Source: JADFUS01 sp964368765 (GTDB taxonomy: Bacteria; Bacteroidota; Bacteroidia; Bacteroidales; Rikenellaceae). From it: 7,465 bases of DNA. The stretch covers positions 1 to 7,465 of the forward strand of contig CAYJCU010000093.1 in NCBI GenBank assembly GCA_964368765.1. The letters run 5' to 3'. A program made the position numbers and the translations under genes. The notes under the pieces are model-generated. The model searched no databases, was not told the origin of the DNA, and saw nothing but the letters and a program-made list of their open reading frames with translations. Position 1 is the stretch's first letter; each line of letters opens with the position of its first letter. Shown in pieces: positions 1 to 5,799 of this stretch.

Positions 1-62
1 AACTATTATTAGGTCGTAACTGATTGAAATACAGCTTTAATATAGTTTTGCGACTACCCCTA

Positions 63-120
63 ATTATAAAAAGTAATGTCCCCCAAAAGCTTGCTTTTGG
101 GGGACATTACCTTTTATAAT
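63..120 (-). terminator. Strong intrinsic terminator, possibly bidirectional
   Basis: An 18-bp perfect inverted repeat (73-90 with 93-110) has almost no loop and is extended, after one mismatch (72/111), by another 9 bp (63-71 with 112-120), giving 27 pairs in all. On the minus strand the G+C-rich stem is followed by TTTTTATAATT, the form expected of a Rho-independent terminator for the thioredoxin-like gene whose stop codon is a few bases away. On the plus strand the stem is followed by CTTTTATAAT, so it could also stop transcription arriving from the left edge, but no gene is visible there. Bases 1-62 hold nothing I can support. Confidence 0.85.
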
Positions 121-124
121 ACTA

Positions 125-1186
125 CTATAATATCGTCTCTAGTAACCTTATGTTATCGGTATAGAACTCTCTTTCAGTAGTACTTTTTGCTCTGTTTCTT
201 AGCTCATGAAAGAAGTCAATAATGCTATTAACATCATCTAAACTCTTAGTAAGTGTTTTGATATACCTAATCACACATAGTTTTTCACTATCATCAAAAG
301 AGCCCATCTTTTTAGTTGTATATGATAGTATCTCTTCAATGCTTTTTCTCTCCATGCTAGAGGTAACAGTTTCGAAATAGCTTAAGAAACTACTGCGCAT
401 AACTTTGTGTTTCTTAGATAGACTAACAAGCTCTCGCACTCTTTCATTGGTAATAGTGCCCTTGGTTATATAGTCTGAGATAGTTTGAGCTACCTTCTCA
501 TTAATAAAACTGTTGTATCTTTTCTTTCCTAAATATTTCACTGCGTTTTCTTCATCTGCCATAATAGAGATTGTTAGCGGATGAAATATGCTATATAAAA
601 ATTTATTATAGAACTCAAAATTTTCAGGGCGATAGTTGTCTATACTGCTCCTACGTGAAAAAAGAGATGATAAAGCCTTATCTCGCTCTCTTATTAGGTA
701 GTTATCGTTTAGTACCTGAATATAGTCGTTAGCTCCATCTAAAGAGTGATTAAATTTTTCTCTAGCAAGAGAGATACCGCTATTTACCATACTCTCTATT
801 CTGGCTCTAAACTTATCTGGATTATATTCAGCTATATCAACACTTCTAGATATTTCTTTACCAGATTTGTCGAGTACTAAAAAAGTAGGAGCTACTGATA
901 TGTTATATGCTCTTTGTAGGAAAGGTCCCTCGCCACTTACTAAGTCAAGACGTATAGCAATAAATTTATTATTTAATAACTCGCTAACCTCCTTGTTGCC
1001 ATATACATTATCAAAAAACAGTTCATCTATTTTGTTGTTACTATTGTAGCAACTGATAAATAGGTACTTATCCTCTTTAACCGCTAATTCCAAAGCAGTA
1101 TCAAATGATATGTTTCTAAATTTAACCTGCCCAAATAGTGGCGTTGCTAAAAACAATATAATCACAACATATACTAATCTCTTCAT
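125..1186 (-). CDS. Exported thioredoxin-fold protein lacking the CXXC motif
   Basis: This is a 353-residue protein. Residues 1-20 form a signal peptide: MKR, a hydrophobic stretch, and a likely cleavage site after PLFG, so the protein should be periplasmic or surface-facing. Residues about 25-135 read as a thioredoxin-like domain of the kind that begins with a disordered-lysate 'DUF255/thioredoxin_7' style: an N-terminal helix (FDTALELAVKEDK), strand YLFISCY, a helix, and the cis-proline strand SVAPTFLVLDKSGK (Pro100). Where active members carry WCGPC, this one has SNNKID; the only cysteines are Cys46 and Cys304, so dithiol redox chemistry looks impossible. A binding, chaperone or scaffold role is more likely, but that is inference. 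Residues about 140-353 are a helical, charged extension that I do not recognise. The gene ends in tandem TAG TAG stops just before a strong terminator. No clear TAnnTTTG promoter lies upstream, so read-through from glnS-rsmH is possible. Confidence 0.8.
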   Translation of the reverse strand: MKRLVYVVIILFLATPLFGQVKFRNISFDTALELAVKEDKYLFISCYNSNNKIDELFFDNVYGNKEVSELLNNKFIAIRLDLVSGEGPFLQRAYNISVAPTFLVLDKSGKEISRSVDIAEYNPDKFRARIESMVNSGISLAREKFNHSLDGANDYIQVLNDNYLIRERDKALSSLFSRRSSIDNYRPENFEFYNKFLYSIFHPLTISIMADEENAVKYLGKKRYNSFINEKVAQTISDYITKGTITNERVRELVSLSKKHKVMRSSFLSYFETVTSSMERKSIEEILSYTTKKMGSFDDSEKLCVIRYIKTLTKSLDDVNSIIDFFHELRNRAKSTTEREFYTDNIRLLETIL

Positions 1187-1230
1187 ATCGTAAATTGTAC
1201 TTGGTTACTATTAATGCGAATTAAGGTTTG

Positions 1231-1347
1231 AAAATCTCGTTGGATTTTGAGCGCGCAAAGCGACCGTTAGGTCGCCCGAAACCGACTTTAAGGGGCGGTT
1301 TCGTTTTTTTGCCAGGCGTTAGCCGAGCTTTTTTTTAAAAAAAAAGC
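1231..1347. other. G+C-rich multi-hairpin core of the intergenic gap
   Basis: Several hairpins lie in series: AAAATC/GATTTT (1231-1236 with 1243-1248), GCGACC-GTTA-GGTCGC (1260-1275), CGAAACCG/CGGTTTCG (1277-1284 with 1296-1303), a small GGC-GTTA-GCC (1315-1324), and a T8/A9 palindrome flanked by GC (1327-1347). Counting by eye, 1250-1328 is about 58% G+C, far above its A+T-rich surroundings. No credible reading frame or match to a known RNA family (tRNA, SRP, tmRNA, RNase P) was seen. It could be a small RNA, tandem terminators, or the inside of a mobile element. Confidence 0.45.
1277..1310 (+). terminator. Plus-strand intrinsic terminator without a visible gene
   Basis: An 8-bp stem, CGAAACCG with CGGTTTCG, and an 11-base loop are followed directly by seven T residues. 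On the minus strand the stem is followed by GGGCGACC, so it is one-directional. The flanking protein genes are both on the minus strand, so any transcript it ends must start inside the gap (1187-1276) or be antisense to the thioredoxin-like gene. Confidence 0.6.
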
Positions 1348-1455
1348 GTCATCTATAGCCAATAATGCCATATCCAATCAACTTTTAAACTTCAATTCAG
1401 TTAAATTTTCCAATTTGGGTCGGGTAAAATCCAAACCTTAATTGGCATTATTAAT

Positions 1456-2346
1456 TTAATTTTTTACCGCTATACGTAGCTTAGCACTACGTGATCTGCT
1501 ATTACGTTCTATCTCTTCGTTAGATGGGATGATAACTTTAGAAATAGGTTTAAGTGGAGATTGACTACGTCCAAAAAAATCTTTCTCTACAACTCCATCA
1601 AAATTACCGCACTTAAAGAAATTTTTAACCAGTCTATCTTCAAGAGAGTGGTAGGTGATAACTGAAAATCTACCCCCAACACGTAACATTTTTAGCCCTT
1701 GTTCAAGCATCATCTTTAGAGATTCAAGCTCTCCATTAACCTCTATACGTATTGCTTGAAAAAGTTTCGCAAAAAATTTAGACTCTTCATGTTGCGAAGT
1801 CAGGTATCTAACAGCGTCGCATAGCTCAAAAGTGGTGTTAATAGGTCTCGCTCTCTCTATAGCTGATGCAACCTTATGTGGGTTATTTATCTCGCCATAG
1901 TCACGTATGATACGCAATAAATCTGCATGCTCATAACCATTAACAACATCTTTTGCAGAGAGGTTGCCCTTTTGGTTCATACGCATATCTAATGGCGCAT
2001 CATAACGAATAGAAAAACCACGCTGTTCTGCATCGAAATGGTGCGATGAAACACCCAAATCAGCCAAGATTCCATCCACCTCCTCAATACCATAAGCACG
2101 TAGCGCACCCCTCATATATTTGAAGTTGCACCTAATGAATGTTAATCTATCATCATCTGGTATGTTAGAGATAACATCCAAATCTTGATCAAAAGAGTAT
2201 AATTCACCCTCTTCTCCTATTCTTGATAATATCTCTTTAGAGTGACCGCCACCTCCAAATGTAAGATCGGCATATACTCCATCCGAAACTATATCAAGGG
2301 CATCTACACTCTCTTTAAGTAGTACTGGTATGTGATACTCTTCCAT
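1456..2346 (-). CDS. rsmH: 16S rRNA (cytosine-1402-N4)-methyltransferase RsmH
   Basis: RsmH (formerly MraW) uses S-adenosylmethionine to methylate N4 of C1402 in the 16S rRNA P-site region of the small ribosomal subunit. The 296-residue protein has the normal family length and all hallmark segments in order: HIPVLLKESVDAL (5-17), the SAM-binding DLTFGGGGHSKEIL (27-40), DGILADLGVSSHHFD (91-105), QRGFSIRYDAPLDMRM (108-123), RDYGE (148-152), FQAIRIEVNGELE (196-208), VITYHSLEDRLVKNFF (229-244) and the C-terminal SRSRSAKLRIA (283-293). Its ATG shares one base with the TAA of glnS (TAATG), which points to translational coupling and sets the start. The gene usually sits in the dcw cluster beside mraZ and ftsL/ftsI; here it follows glnS and is followed by a long non-coding gap. 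Confidence 0.97.
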   Translation of the reverse strand: MEEYHIPVLLKESVDALDIVSDGVYADLTFGGGGHSKEILSRIGEEGELYSFDQDLDVISNIPDDDRLTFIRCNFKYMRGALRAYGIEEVDGILADLGVSSHHFDAEQRGFSIRYDAPLDMRMNQKGNLSAKDVVNGYEHADLLRIIRDYGEINNPHKVASAIERARPINTTFELCDAVRYLTSQHEESKFFAKLFQAIRIEVNGELESLKMMLEQGLKMLRVGGRFSVITYHSLEDRLVKNFFKCGNFDGVVEKDFFGRSQSPLKPISKVIIPSNEEIERNSRSRSAKLRIAVKN

Positions 2347-4025
2347 TATCCTTGTTTAACTATTTTAGACCAACTATCTTTTAGTGTTACAGTGCGATTG
2401 AATATCATATTATCTTTTGAGCTATCTTTATCAACACAGAAATATCCTAATCTCTCAAATTGGAACTTCTGCCCCTCAGTAGCATTCATCAATTCAGGCT
2501 CAACATATGCCTTTGATGTGATAAGCGATTCAGGGTTAAGATTATCACGATAAGAGCCACCCTCTTCAAACTCTTCAGGATTCTCTTTGTTAAATAACCT
2601 GTCAAACATGCGTACCTCTACCTCTTTAGCTGCGGTAGCATCTACCCAATGGATAACACCTTTAACCTTACGTCCGTCAGACGATTTACCACCAAGAGAT
2701 TCAGTATCGTAGGTACATCTCAGTTCAACTATCTCGCCGTTTGCATCTTTAATAACCTCTTCACACTTGATAAGATAACCATAACGAAGACGCACCTCTC
2801 CACCTAATGTTAGACGGAAATATTTTTTAGGAGCCACCTCCATAAAATCATCTTTATCTATATATATGTATCTGCTAAATGGCACATCACGACGTCCTGC
2901 TCTCTCATCCTCAGGATTATTGATACAGCTTATTATCTCGTTCTTATCCTCAGGATAGTTGGTAATAACCACTTTAATAGGGTTAAGGACAGCCATACGT
3001 CTCTCAGCTACCTTATTTAAATCCTCTCTTACAAAGAACTCAAGTAGCCCTAAATCAATAACATTATTACGTTTAGCAACACCAACTTTCTCAGCAAAAT
3101 TACGTATCGCCAGAGGTGTGTATCCTCTACGGCGCATACCACATATAGTAGGCATACGTGGGTCGTCCCATCCTATAACTATATTATCTTCAACAAGAGA
3201 TAGCAGTTTACGCTTACTCATCACTGTATTTGTGATGTTAAGACGTGCAAACTCATATTGGTGTGATGGGAAAATATTTAATGTTTCAATAAACCAATCA
3301 TATAGAGGGCGATGAACATCAAACTCTAATGAACAGATAGAGTGTGTAATATTCTCAATAGAATCGCTCTGCCCGTGAGCATAGTCATACATTGGATATA
3401 TACACCATTTATCTCCTGTTCTGTGGTGCTCTGAGTGAAGTATGCGATACATAAGTGGGTCACGCATCAACATATTAGGGTGTGCCATATCTATTTTAGC
3501 ACGTAGAACCATTGCGCCATTCTCAAACTCGCCTGCACGCATTCTGGTGAATAGGTCAAGATTCTCTTCAATAGGTCTATCACGATATGGGCTGTTAGTT
3601 CCAGCCGTTGTAACACTACCTCTACCTGCGCGTATCTCTTCTTGAGTCTGTTCGTCAATATATGCTTTACCAGCTTTAATCATATCAACAGCCCAATCAT
3701 ACAGTTGTTCGAAATAGTCTGAGGCATATAGCTCTTTATCCCACTGAAAACCTAACCAGTTAATATCTTCTTTAATAGAGTCTACATACTCAACATCCTC
3801 TTTTACTGGGTTTGTGTCGTCAAAACGAAGATTACATTTGCCATTATATTTTTGAGCAAGACCAAAATTTACGCATATCGCCTTAGCATGACCAATATGA
3901 ATATATCCGTTTGGCTCAGGTGGGAAACGTGTTTGTATTGCAGATAAACCACCTCTAATATCGTTTTCTATTATCTCTTCTATGAAGTTTAGGGCTCTTT
4001 CGCCATCTTTTACTATATCTTCCAT
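2346..4025 (-). CDS. glnS: Glutaminyl-tRNA synthetase (GlnRS)
   Basis: This cytosolic class Ib synthetase attaches glutamine to tRNA-Gln using ATP. The 559 residues match the usual bacterial length (about 550). Visible landmarks: RFPPEPNGYIHIGHAKAICV (33-52), with the HIGH signature at 43-46; NLRFDDTNP (65-73); DINWLGFQWD (87-96); the catalytic-domain segment YPMYDYAHGQSD (210-221); SICSLEF (229-235); the KMSKS counterpart VMSKRKL (268-274); and GWDDPRMPT (about 285-293). The remaining ~220 residues form the C-terminal anticodon-binding beta-barrels. PPEPNG rather than the GluRS-type PSPTG marks it as GlnRS. It is the first gene of the glnS-rsmH operon, with its own promoter just upstream. 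Having GlnRS implies tRNA-Gln can be charged directly rather than only through the transamidation route. Confidence 0.97.
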   Translation of the reverse strand: MEDIVKDGERALNFIEEIIENDIRGGLSAIQTRFPPEPNGYIHIGHAKAICVNFGLAQKYNGKCNLRFDDTNPVKEDVEYVDSIKEDINWLGFQWDKELYASDYFEQLYDWAVDMIKAGKAYIDEQTQEEIRAGRGSVTTAGTNSPYRDRPIEENLDLFTRMRAGEFENGAMVLRAKIDMAHPNMLMRDPLMYRILHSEHHRTGDKWCIYPMYDYAHGQSDSIENITHSICSLEFDVHRPLYDWFIETLNIFPSHQYEFARLNITNTVMSKRKLLSLVEDNIVIGWDDPRMPTICGMRRRGYTPLAIRNFAEKVGVAKRNNVIDLGLLEFFVREDLNKVAERRMAVLNPIKVVITNYPEDKNEIISCINNPEDERAGRRDVPFSRYIYIDKDDFMEVAPKKYFRLTLGGEVRLRYGYLIKCEEVIKDANGEIVELRCTYDTESLGGKSSDGRKVKGVIHWVDATAAKEVEVRMFDRLFNKENPEEFEEGGSYRDNLNPESLITSKAYVEPELMNATEGQKFQFERLGYFCVDKDSSKDNMIFNRTVTLKDSWSKIVKQG

Positions 4026-4045
4026 TTTCTATGATTTTTAGAATA

Positions 4046-4053
4046 CAAAAGTA
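4046..4053 (-). promoter_or_regulatory. Putative -7 element of the glnS promoter
   Basis: On the minus strand this reads TACTTTTG, matching the Bacteroidetes -7 consensus TAnnTTTG, about 20 bases before the glnS ATG. That implies a very short leader. No good TTTG lies 19-21 bp further upstream (TATG is the closest), so the -33 element is weak. The spacer contains T/A homopolymer runs of 8 and 6 (4058-4065 and 4067-4072). Confidence 0.55.
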
Positions 4054-4110
4054 GTTATTTTTTTTCTTTTTTCCATAAATAATCCCCCTTTTTTCGCCAT
4101 TTTATCTTAA

Positions 4111-4132
4111 TACTACTCAAAATTGGGTAGTA
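4111..4132. promoter_or_regulatory. 22-bp near-palindrome, candidate operator
   Basis: The half-sites TACTACTCAA (4111-4120) and TTGGGTAGTA (4123-4132) are complementary at 9 of 10 positions, around a 2-base AA centre. The site lies about 75-80 bp from the predicted starts of both divergent transcripts, a plausible position for an activator or regulator dimer. It has no T-tract, so a terminator role is unlikely. The binding protein is unknown; the LuxR-type regulator encoded downstream is an obvious candidate. Confidence 0.4.
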
Positions 4133-4161
4133 CATAGTTCTAAAATACTTAATTTTTGGAG

Positions 4162-4192
4162 TTGCACGGAATATAAAATACCACTATCTTTG
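4162..4192 (+). promoter_or_regulatory. Bacteroidetes-type promoter for the hemerythrin-luxR operon
   Basis: TATCTTTG at 4185-4192 is an exact match to TAnnTTTG. It lies 20 bp after TTG at 4162-4164 (TTGC, a common -33 variant). Transcription would start near 4198-4200, giving a leader of about 150 bases before the ATG at 4350. Confidence 0.65.
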
Positions 4193-4252
4193 CATTATAA
4201 ATTTACATTGATGTTGTGAAACATTGTAAGCCATTTCTGATTAATTTAAGTT

Positions 4253-4294
4253 GCAAATAAATATCGGGTTTAAGCCACCTCGGTATTTATTTGC
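4253..4294 (+). promoter_or_regulatory. Stable hairpin in the hemerythrin mRNA leader
   Basis: Bases 4253-4265 (GCAAATAAATATC) pair with 4282-4294 (GGTATTTATTTGC) to give a 13-bp stem with one G-U pair. The 16-base loop can form three more G/C-rich pairs (GGT 4267-4269 with ACC 4277-4279). No T-run follows, so it is not a terminator. It lies about 55 bases before the ATG at 4350 and could affect mRNA stability or translation, or be a DNA-level operator. Confidence 0.45.
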
Positions 4295-4349
4295 GTGTGT
4301 AGAAGTCAGGTTAAAAAATAACGTTATAATTTTAAAAAATATTGTAGAT

Positions 4350-5036
4350 ATGTATTATATTAGTAAATATAGAGGAACCGACCTTATGAGCGACCTAATA
4401 TGCAATAACCATAATATGTTATTACTATTAAGTAGATTTGGTATCTCATTAGGTTTTTCAAATAGTACAATTGATGAGGTGTGTAAGCGTCATGATTTAG
4501 ATACAAACACATTTCTTGCTATTGTTAATCTACTTAACGGAGAGAGTTATGAGCTAGATACAGATATATCATTAACAACGATGATAAACTATCTTAAAAA
4601 CTCACACTCCTATTACCTTAATTTCCGCTTGCCAGTTATACGTAAAAAATTGGTAGAGGCAATTGGGCAAGATGCTAAAAATATAGAGATGGGGGTTCTT
4701 ATTACGAGGTACTTTGATGAGTACACTGAAGAGCTTAGAAAACATATGGAATACGAAGAGAAAAATGTATTTCCATATATTGTTGCGCTAGATAGCAATA
4801 TATCTACTGGAGATTATAGTATTGATATTTTTAGCGAAAATCATCATGATATAGACTCAAAATTATCTGAACTTAAAGATATTATAATAAAATATTGCCC
4901 AATAGATAGCAGTAATTTGCTTATTAGTGCACTTTATGATATATTTGTGTGTGCTAAAGACTCATTAGCCCATAATATGGTTGAAGATAAGATATTGATA
5001 CCATATATTAAAAAAATGGAAGGGAAACGCTTATGA
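4350..5036 (+). CDS. ScdA_N-like/hemerythrin di-iron protein (RIC/YtfE-like)
   Basis: The 228-residue soluble protein is all-helical. Residues about 13-62 (MSDLICNN ... RFGISLGF ... TFLAIVNLL) resemble the ScdA_N/DUF542 domain of RIC iron-sulfur repair proteins, but the CCGG-type cysteine motif is replaced by LGFS. Residues about 80-222 form a hemerythrin-like four-helix bundle with likely iron ligands His86, His132 with Glu136 (HMEYE), His165/His166 with Asp167, and His208 with Glu212 (HNMVE). No histidine lies between 86 and 132, so one ligand of the YtfE site appears absent. Family members bind a di-iron centre and act in oxygen or NO sensing or in repair of damaged iron centres. I chose the ATG at 4350 because the segment KYRGTDLMSDLI looks like relatives I recall; 4386 is the alternative. 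It is first in an operon with a LuxR-type regulator (ATGA overlap), suggesting a sensor or repair partner. Confidence 0.85.
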   Translation: MYYISKYRGTDLMSDLICNNHNMLLLLSRFGISLGFSNSTIDEVCKRHDLDTNTFLAIVNLLNGESYELDTDISLTTMINYLKNSHSYYLNFRLPVIRKKLVEAIGQDAKNIEMGVLITRYFDEYTEELRKHMEYEEKNVFPYIVALDSNISTGDYSIDIFSENHHDIDSKLSELKDIIIKYCPIDSSNLLISALYDIFVCAKDSLAHNMVEDKILIPYIKKMEGKRL

Positions 5037-5653
5037 TAAGACGAACACATATAGTTATAGTAGAACCTTCTATCATTATACGTAGTGGTGTGGTGCAGAT
5101 ATTGAAAATGTTAGGAAATTTGGATGTGGTTATTGCAGATCATCCCCATATTGATGATCTTGAGAATAACATGTTATCAACACCACCCGATATTGTGATA
5201 GTTAATCCTGCGCATTTGTCAGTGGCCAATTTTTCAAAACTGAATAATGTGTTGAGTAATTGTAAGATGGTAGCATTGCAATTAACACTTGCAGATGCCT
5301 CTGCATTTAAAAATTATAGTGGTGTTATCTCTATATATGACTCTATTAATACTATAAAAGAGCTGCTAACAACACTTATTAATGAAGGAAACCACAACGA
5401 AGAGAAAGTAGAGTTAAGTGTAAGAGAGCAAGAGGTTGTTGCTTGTATTGCTAAGGGTATGAGTAATAAACAAATAGCAGAAGAGTTATTTCTCTCTACC
5501 TATACTGTTATGACACACCGTCGTAATATCTCTAATAAATTACAGATACATAGCCCCGCTGGTTTAACTATCTATGCAATTGTAAATAAACTGATAGATG
5601 TTAATGATATGAAAGATGCGCTAACTACATTTGCAGAGGGAGAGGATAAATAG
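5033..5653 (+). CDS. LuxR-family regulator with degenerate receiver domain
   Basis: The 206-residue DNA-binding protein has two parts. Residues 4-120 have the alternating pattern of a response-regulator receiver (HIVIVEPSIIIRSGVVQIL ... DIVIVNPAHLS). The usual acidic pair is reduced to Glu11-Pro12, the phospho-accepting Asp is Asn58, and the conserved Lys position near GVISIYDS is not Lys. It therefore probably cannot be phosphorylated in the normal way. Residues about 127-188 are a typical GerE/LuxR helix-turn-helix: LSVREQEVVACIAKGMSNKQ, then the recognition helix STYTVMTHRRNISNKL. The start is fixed by the ATGA overlap with the hemerythrin gene, with GGAAGGG just upstream as a possible ribosome-binding site. 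No histidine kinase is in the window. I infer that its signal comes from the hemerythrin partner or by direct ligand binding. Tandem TAG TAG stops end the gene. Confidence 0.88.
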   Translation: MIRRTHIVIVEPSIIIRSGVVQILKMLGNLDVVIADHPHIDDLENNMLSTPPDIVIVNPAHLSVANFSKLNNVLSNCKMVALQLTLADASAFKNYSGVISIYDSINTIKELLTTLINEGNHNEEKVELSVREQEVVACIAKGMSNKQIAEELFLSTYTVMTHRRNISNKLQIHSPAGLTIYAIVNKLIDVNDMKDALTTFAEGEDK

Positions 5654-5683
5654 TAGACCCTTAAAAAGGGCAGTAATATCCCG

Positions 5684-5726
5684 AAATTATTTAACCGCCT
5701 TTTTATGGGACGATTAAATAATTTTT
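5684..5726 (+). terminator. Putative terminator of the hemerythrin-luxR operon
   Basis: An 11-bp perfect inverted repeat (AAATTATTTAA at 5684-5694 with TTAAATAATTT at 5714-5724) encloses a 19-base loop and runs into a T-rich tract (TTTTTG, repeated at 5731-5736). The stem is A+T-rich, so termination may be leaky. A smaller CCCTT-AAA-AAGGG hairpin (5658-5670) just after the stop codons has no T-run. Confidence 0.5.
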
Positions 5727-5745
5727 GTAATTTTTGTATAAATAT

Positions 5746-5776
5746 GTTGTTATTAAATAAATAATAACTAATTTTG
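5746..5776 (+). promoter_or_regulatory. Bacteroidetes-type promoter for nadB
   Basis: TAATTTTG at 5769-5776 matches TAnnTTTG, and GTTG at 5746-5749 lies 19 bp upstream as a -33 element. The predicted start near 5783 gives a leader of under 20 bases before the ATG at 5800. nadB therefore appears to be transcribed separately from the luxR operon. Confidence 0.6.
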
Positions 5777-5799
5777 GGGCTGTATATAATGATTATAGT

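Larger units (their letters stand above)
1210..1452. repeat. 21-bp imperfect inverted repeat bounding the intergenic region
   Basis: Bases 1210-1230 and the reverse complement of 1432-1452 agree at 19 of 21 positions, sharing the core AATTAAGGTTTG (1219-1230; complement at 1432-1443). The similarity resumes with GATTTT after a 12-base insertion in the left arm. The repeats enclose about 200 bp and fill almost the whole gap between the rsmH stop codon and the thioredoxin-like gene. A further copy of the outer tip, AATAATGCCA, lies at 1361-1370 in plus orientation. ATTAAT occurs at both edges (1210-1215 and 1450-1455), but being itself a palindrome it is weak evidence of a target duplication. 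No coding sequence lies inside. This may be a MITE-like element or the closing helix of a structured RNA. Confidence 0.5.
4026..4349. other. Divergent intergenic region, glnS / hemerythrin-luxR
   Basis: These 324 non-coding bases carry, left to right, the glnS -7 element, a T/A-rich tract, a 22-bp near-palindrome, a plus-strand promoter and a leader of about 150 bases with a stable hairpin. An in-frame TTG at 4251 would extend the hemerythrin gene upstream, but the extra 33 codons overlap the hairpin and look like untranslated leader. ATAACGTTAT at 4318-4327 is a perfect 10-bp palindrome, and ATGTT-GTGA-AACAT at 4211-4224 is a small dyad just after the predicted transcription start. No small gene or RNA family was recognised. 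Confidence 0.6.

Noticed and set aside
13..54. A segment with partly complementary ends (GTCGTAA ... TTGCGAC) resembling a CRISPR repeat unit.
   Set aside because: There is only one copy, no spacers, and no cas genes in the window. A 7-bp stem in A+T-rich DNA is not enough.
1361..1452. Intrinsic terminator for rsmH formed by AATAATGCCA/TGGCATTATT.
   Set aside because: The 10-bp arms are 72 bases apart and the nearest T-run on the minus strand begins about 15 bases after the second arm, which does not fit the usual form.
2959..3315. 118-codon open frame on the plus strand.
   Set aside because: It lies wholly antisense within glnS, whose protein sequence is unmistakable; no promoter or recognisable protein. 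Other short antisense frames inside rsmH, nadB and the thioredoxin-like gene were dropped for the same reason.
4211..4224. ATGTT-GTGA-AACAT as a CRP/FNR-family (HcpR-like) site.
   Set aside because: It lacks the TGTGA-N6-TCACA symmetry, is only 5 bp per arm, and I do not know the regulator's motif in this lineage.
4266..4281. Riboswitch in the hemerythrin leader.
   Set aside because: It is a single hairpin with no match to any riboswitch core I know and no alternative terminator or anti-terminator pairing.
4251..4349. TTG-initiated N-terminal extension of the hemerythrin protein.
   Set aside because: The extra 33 residues overlap the leader hairpin and do not look like part of the domain. 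ATG at 4350 fits better.
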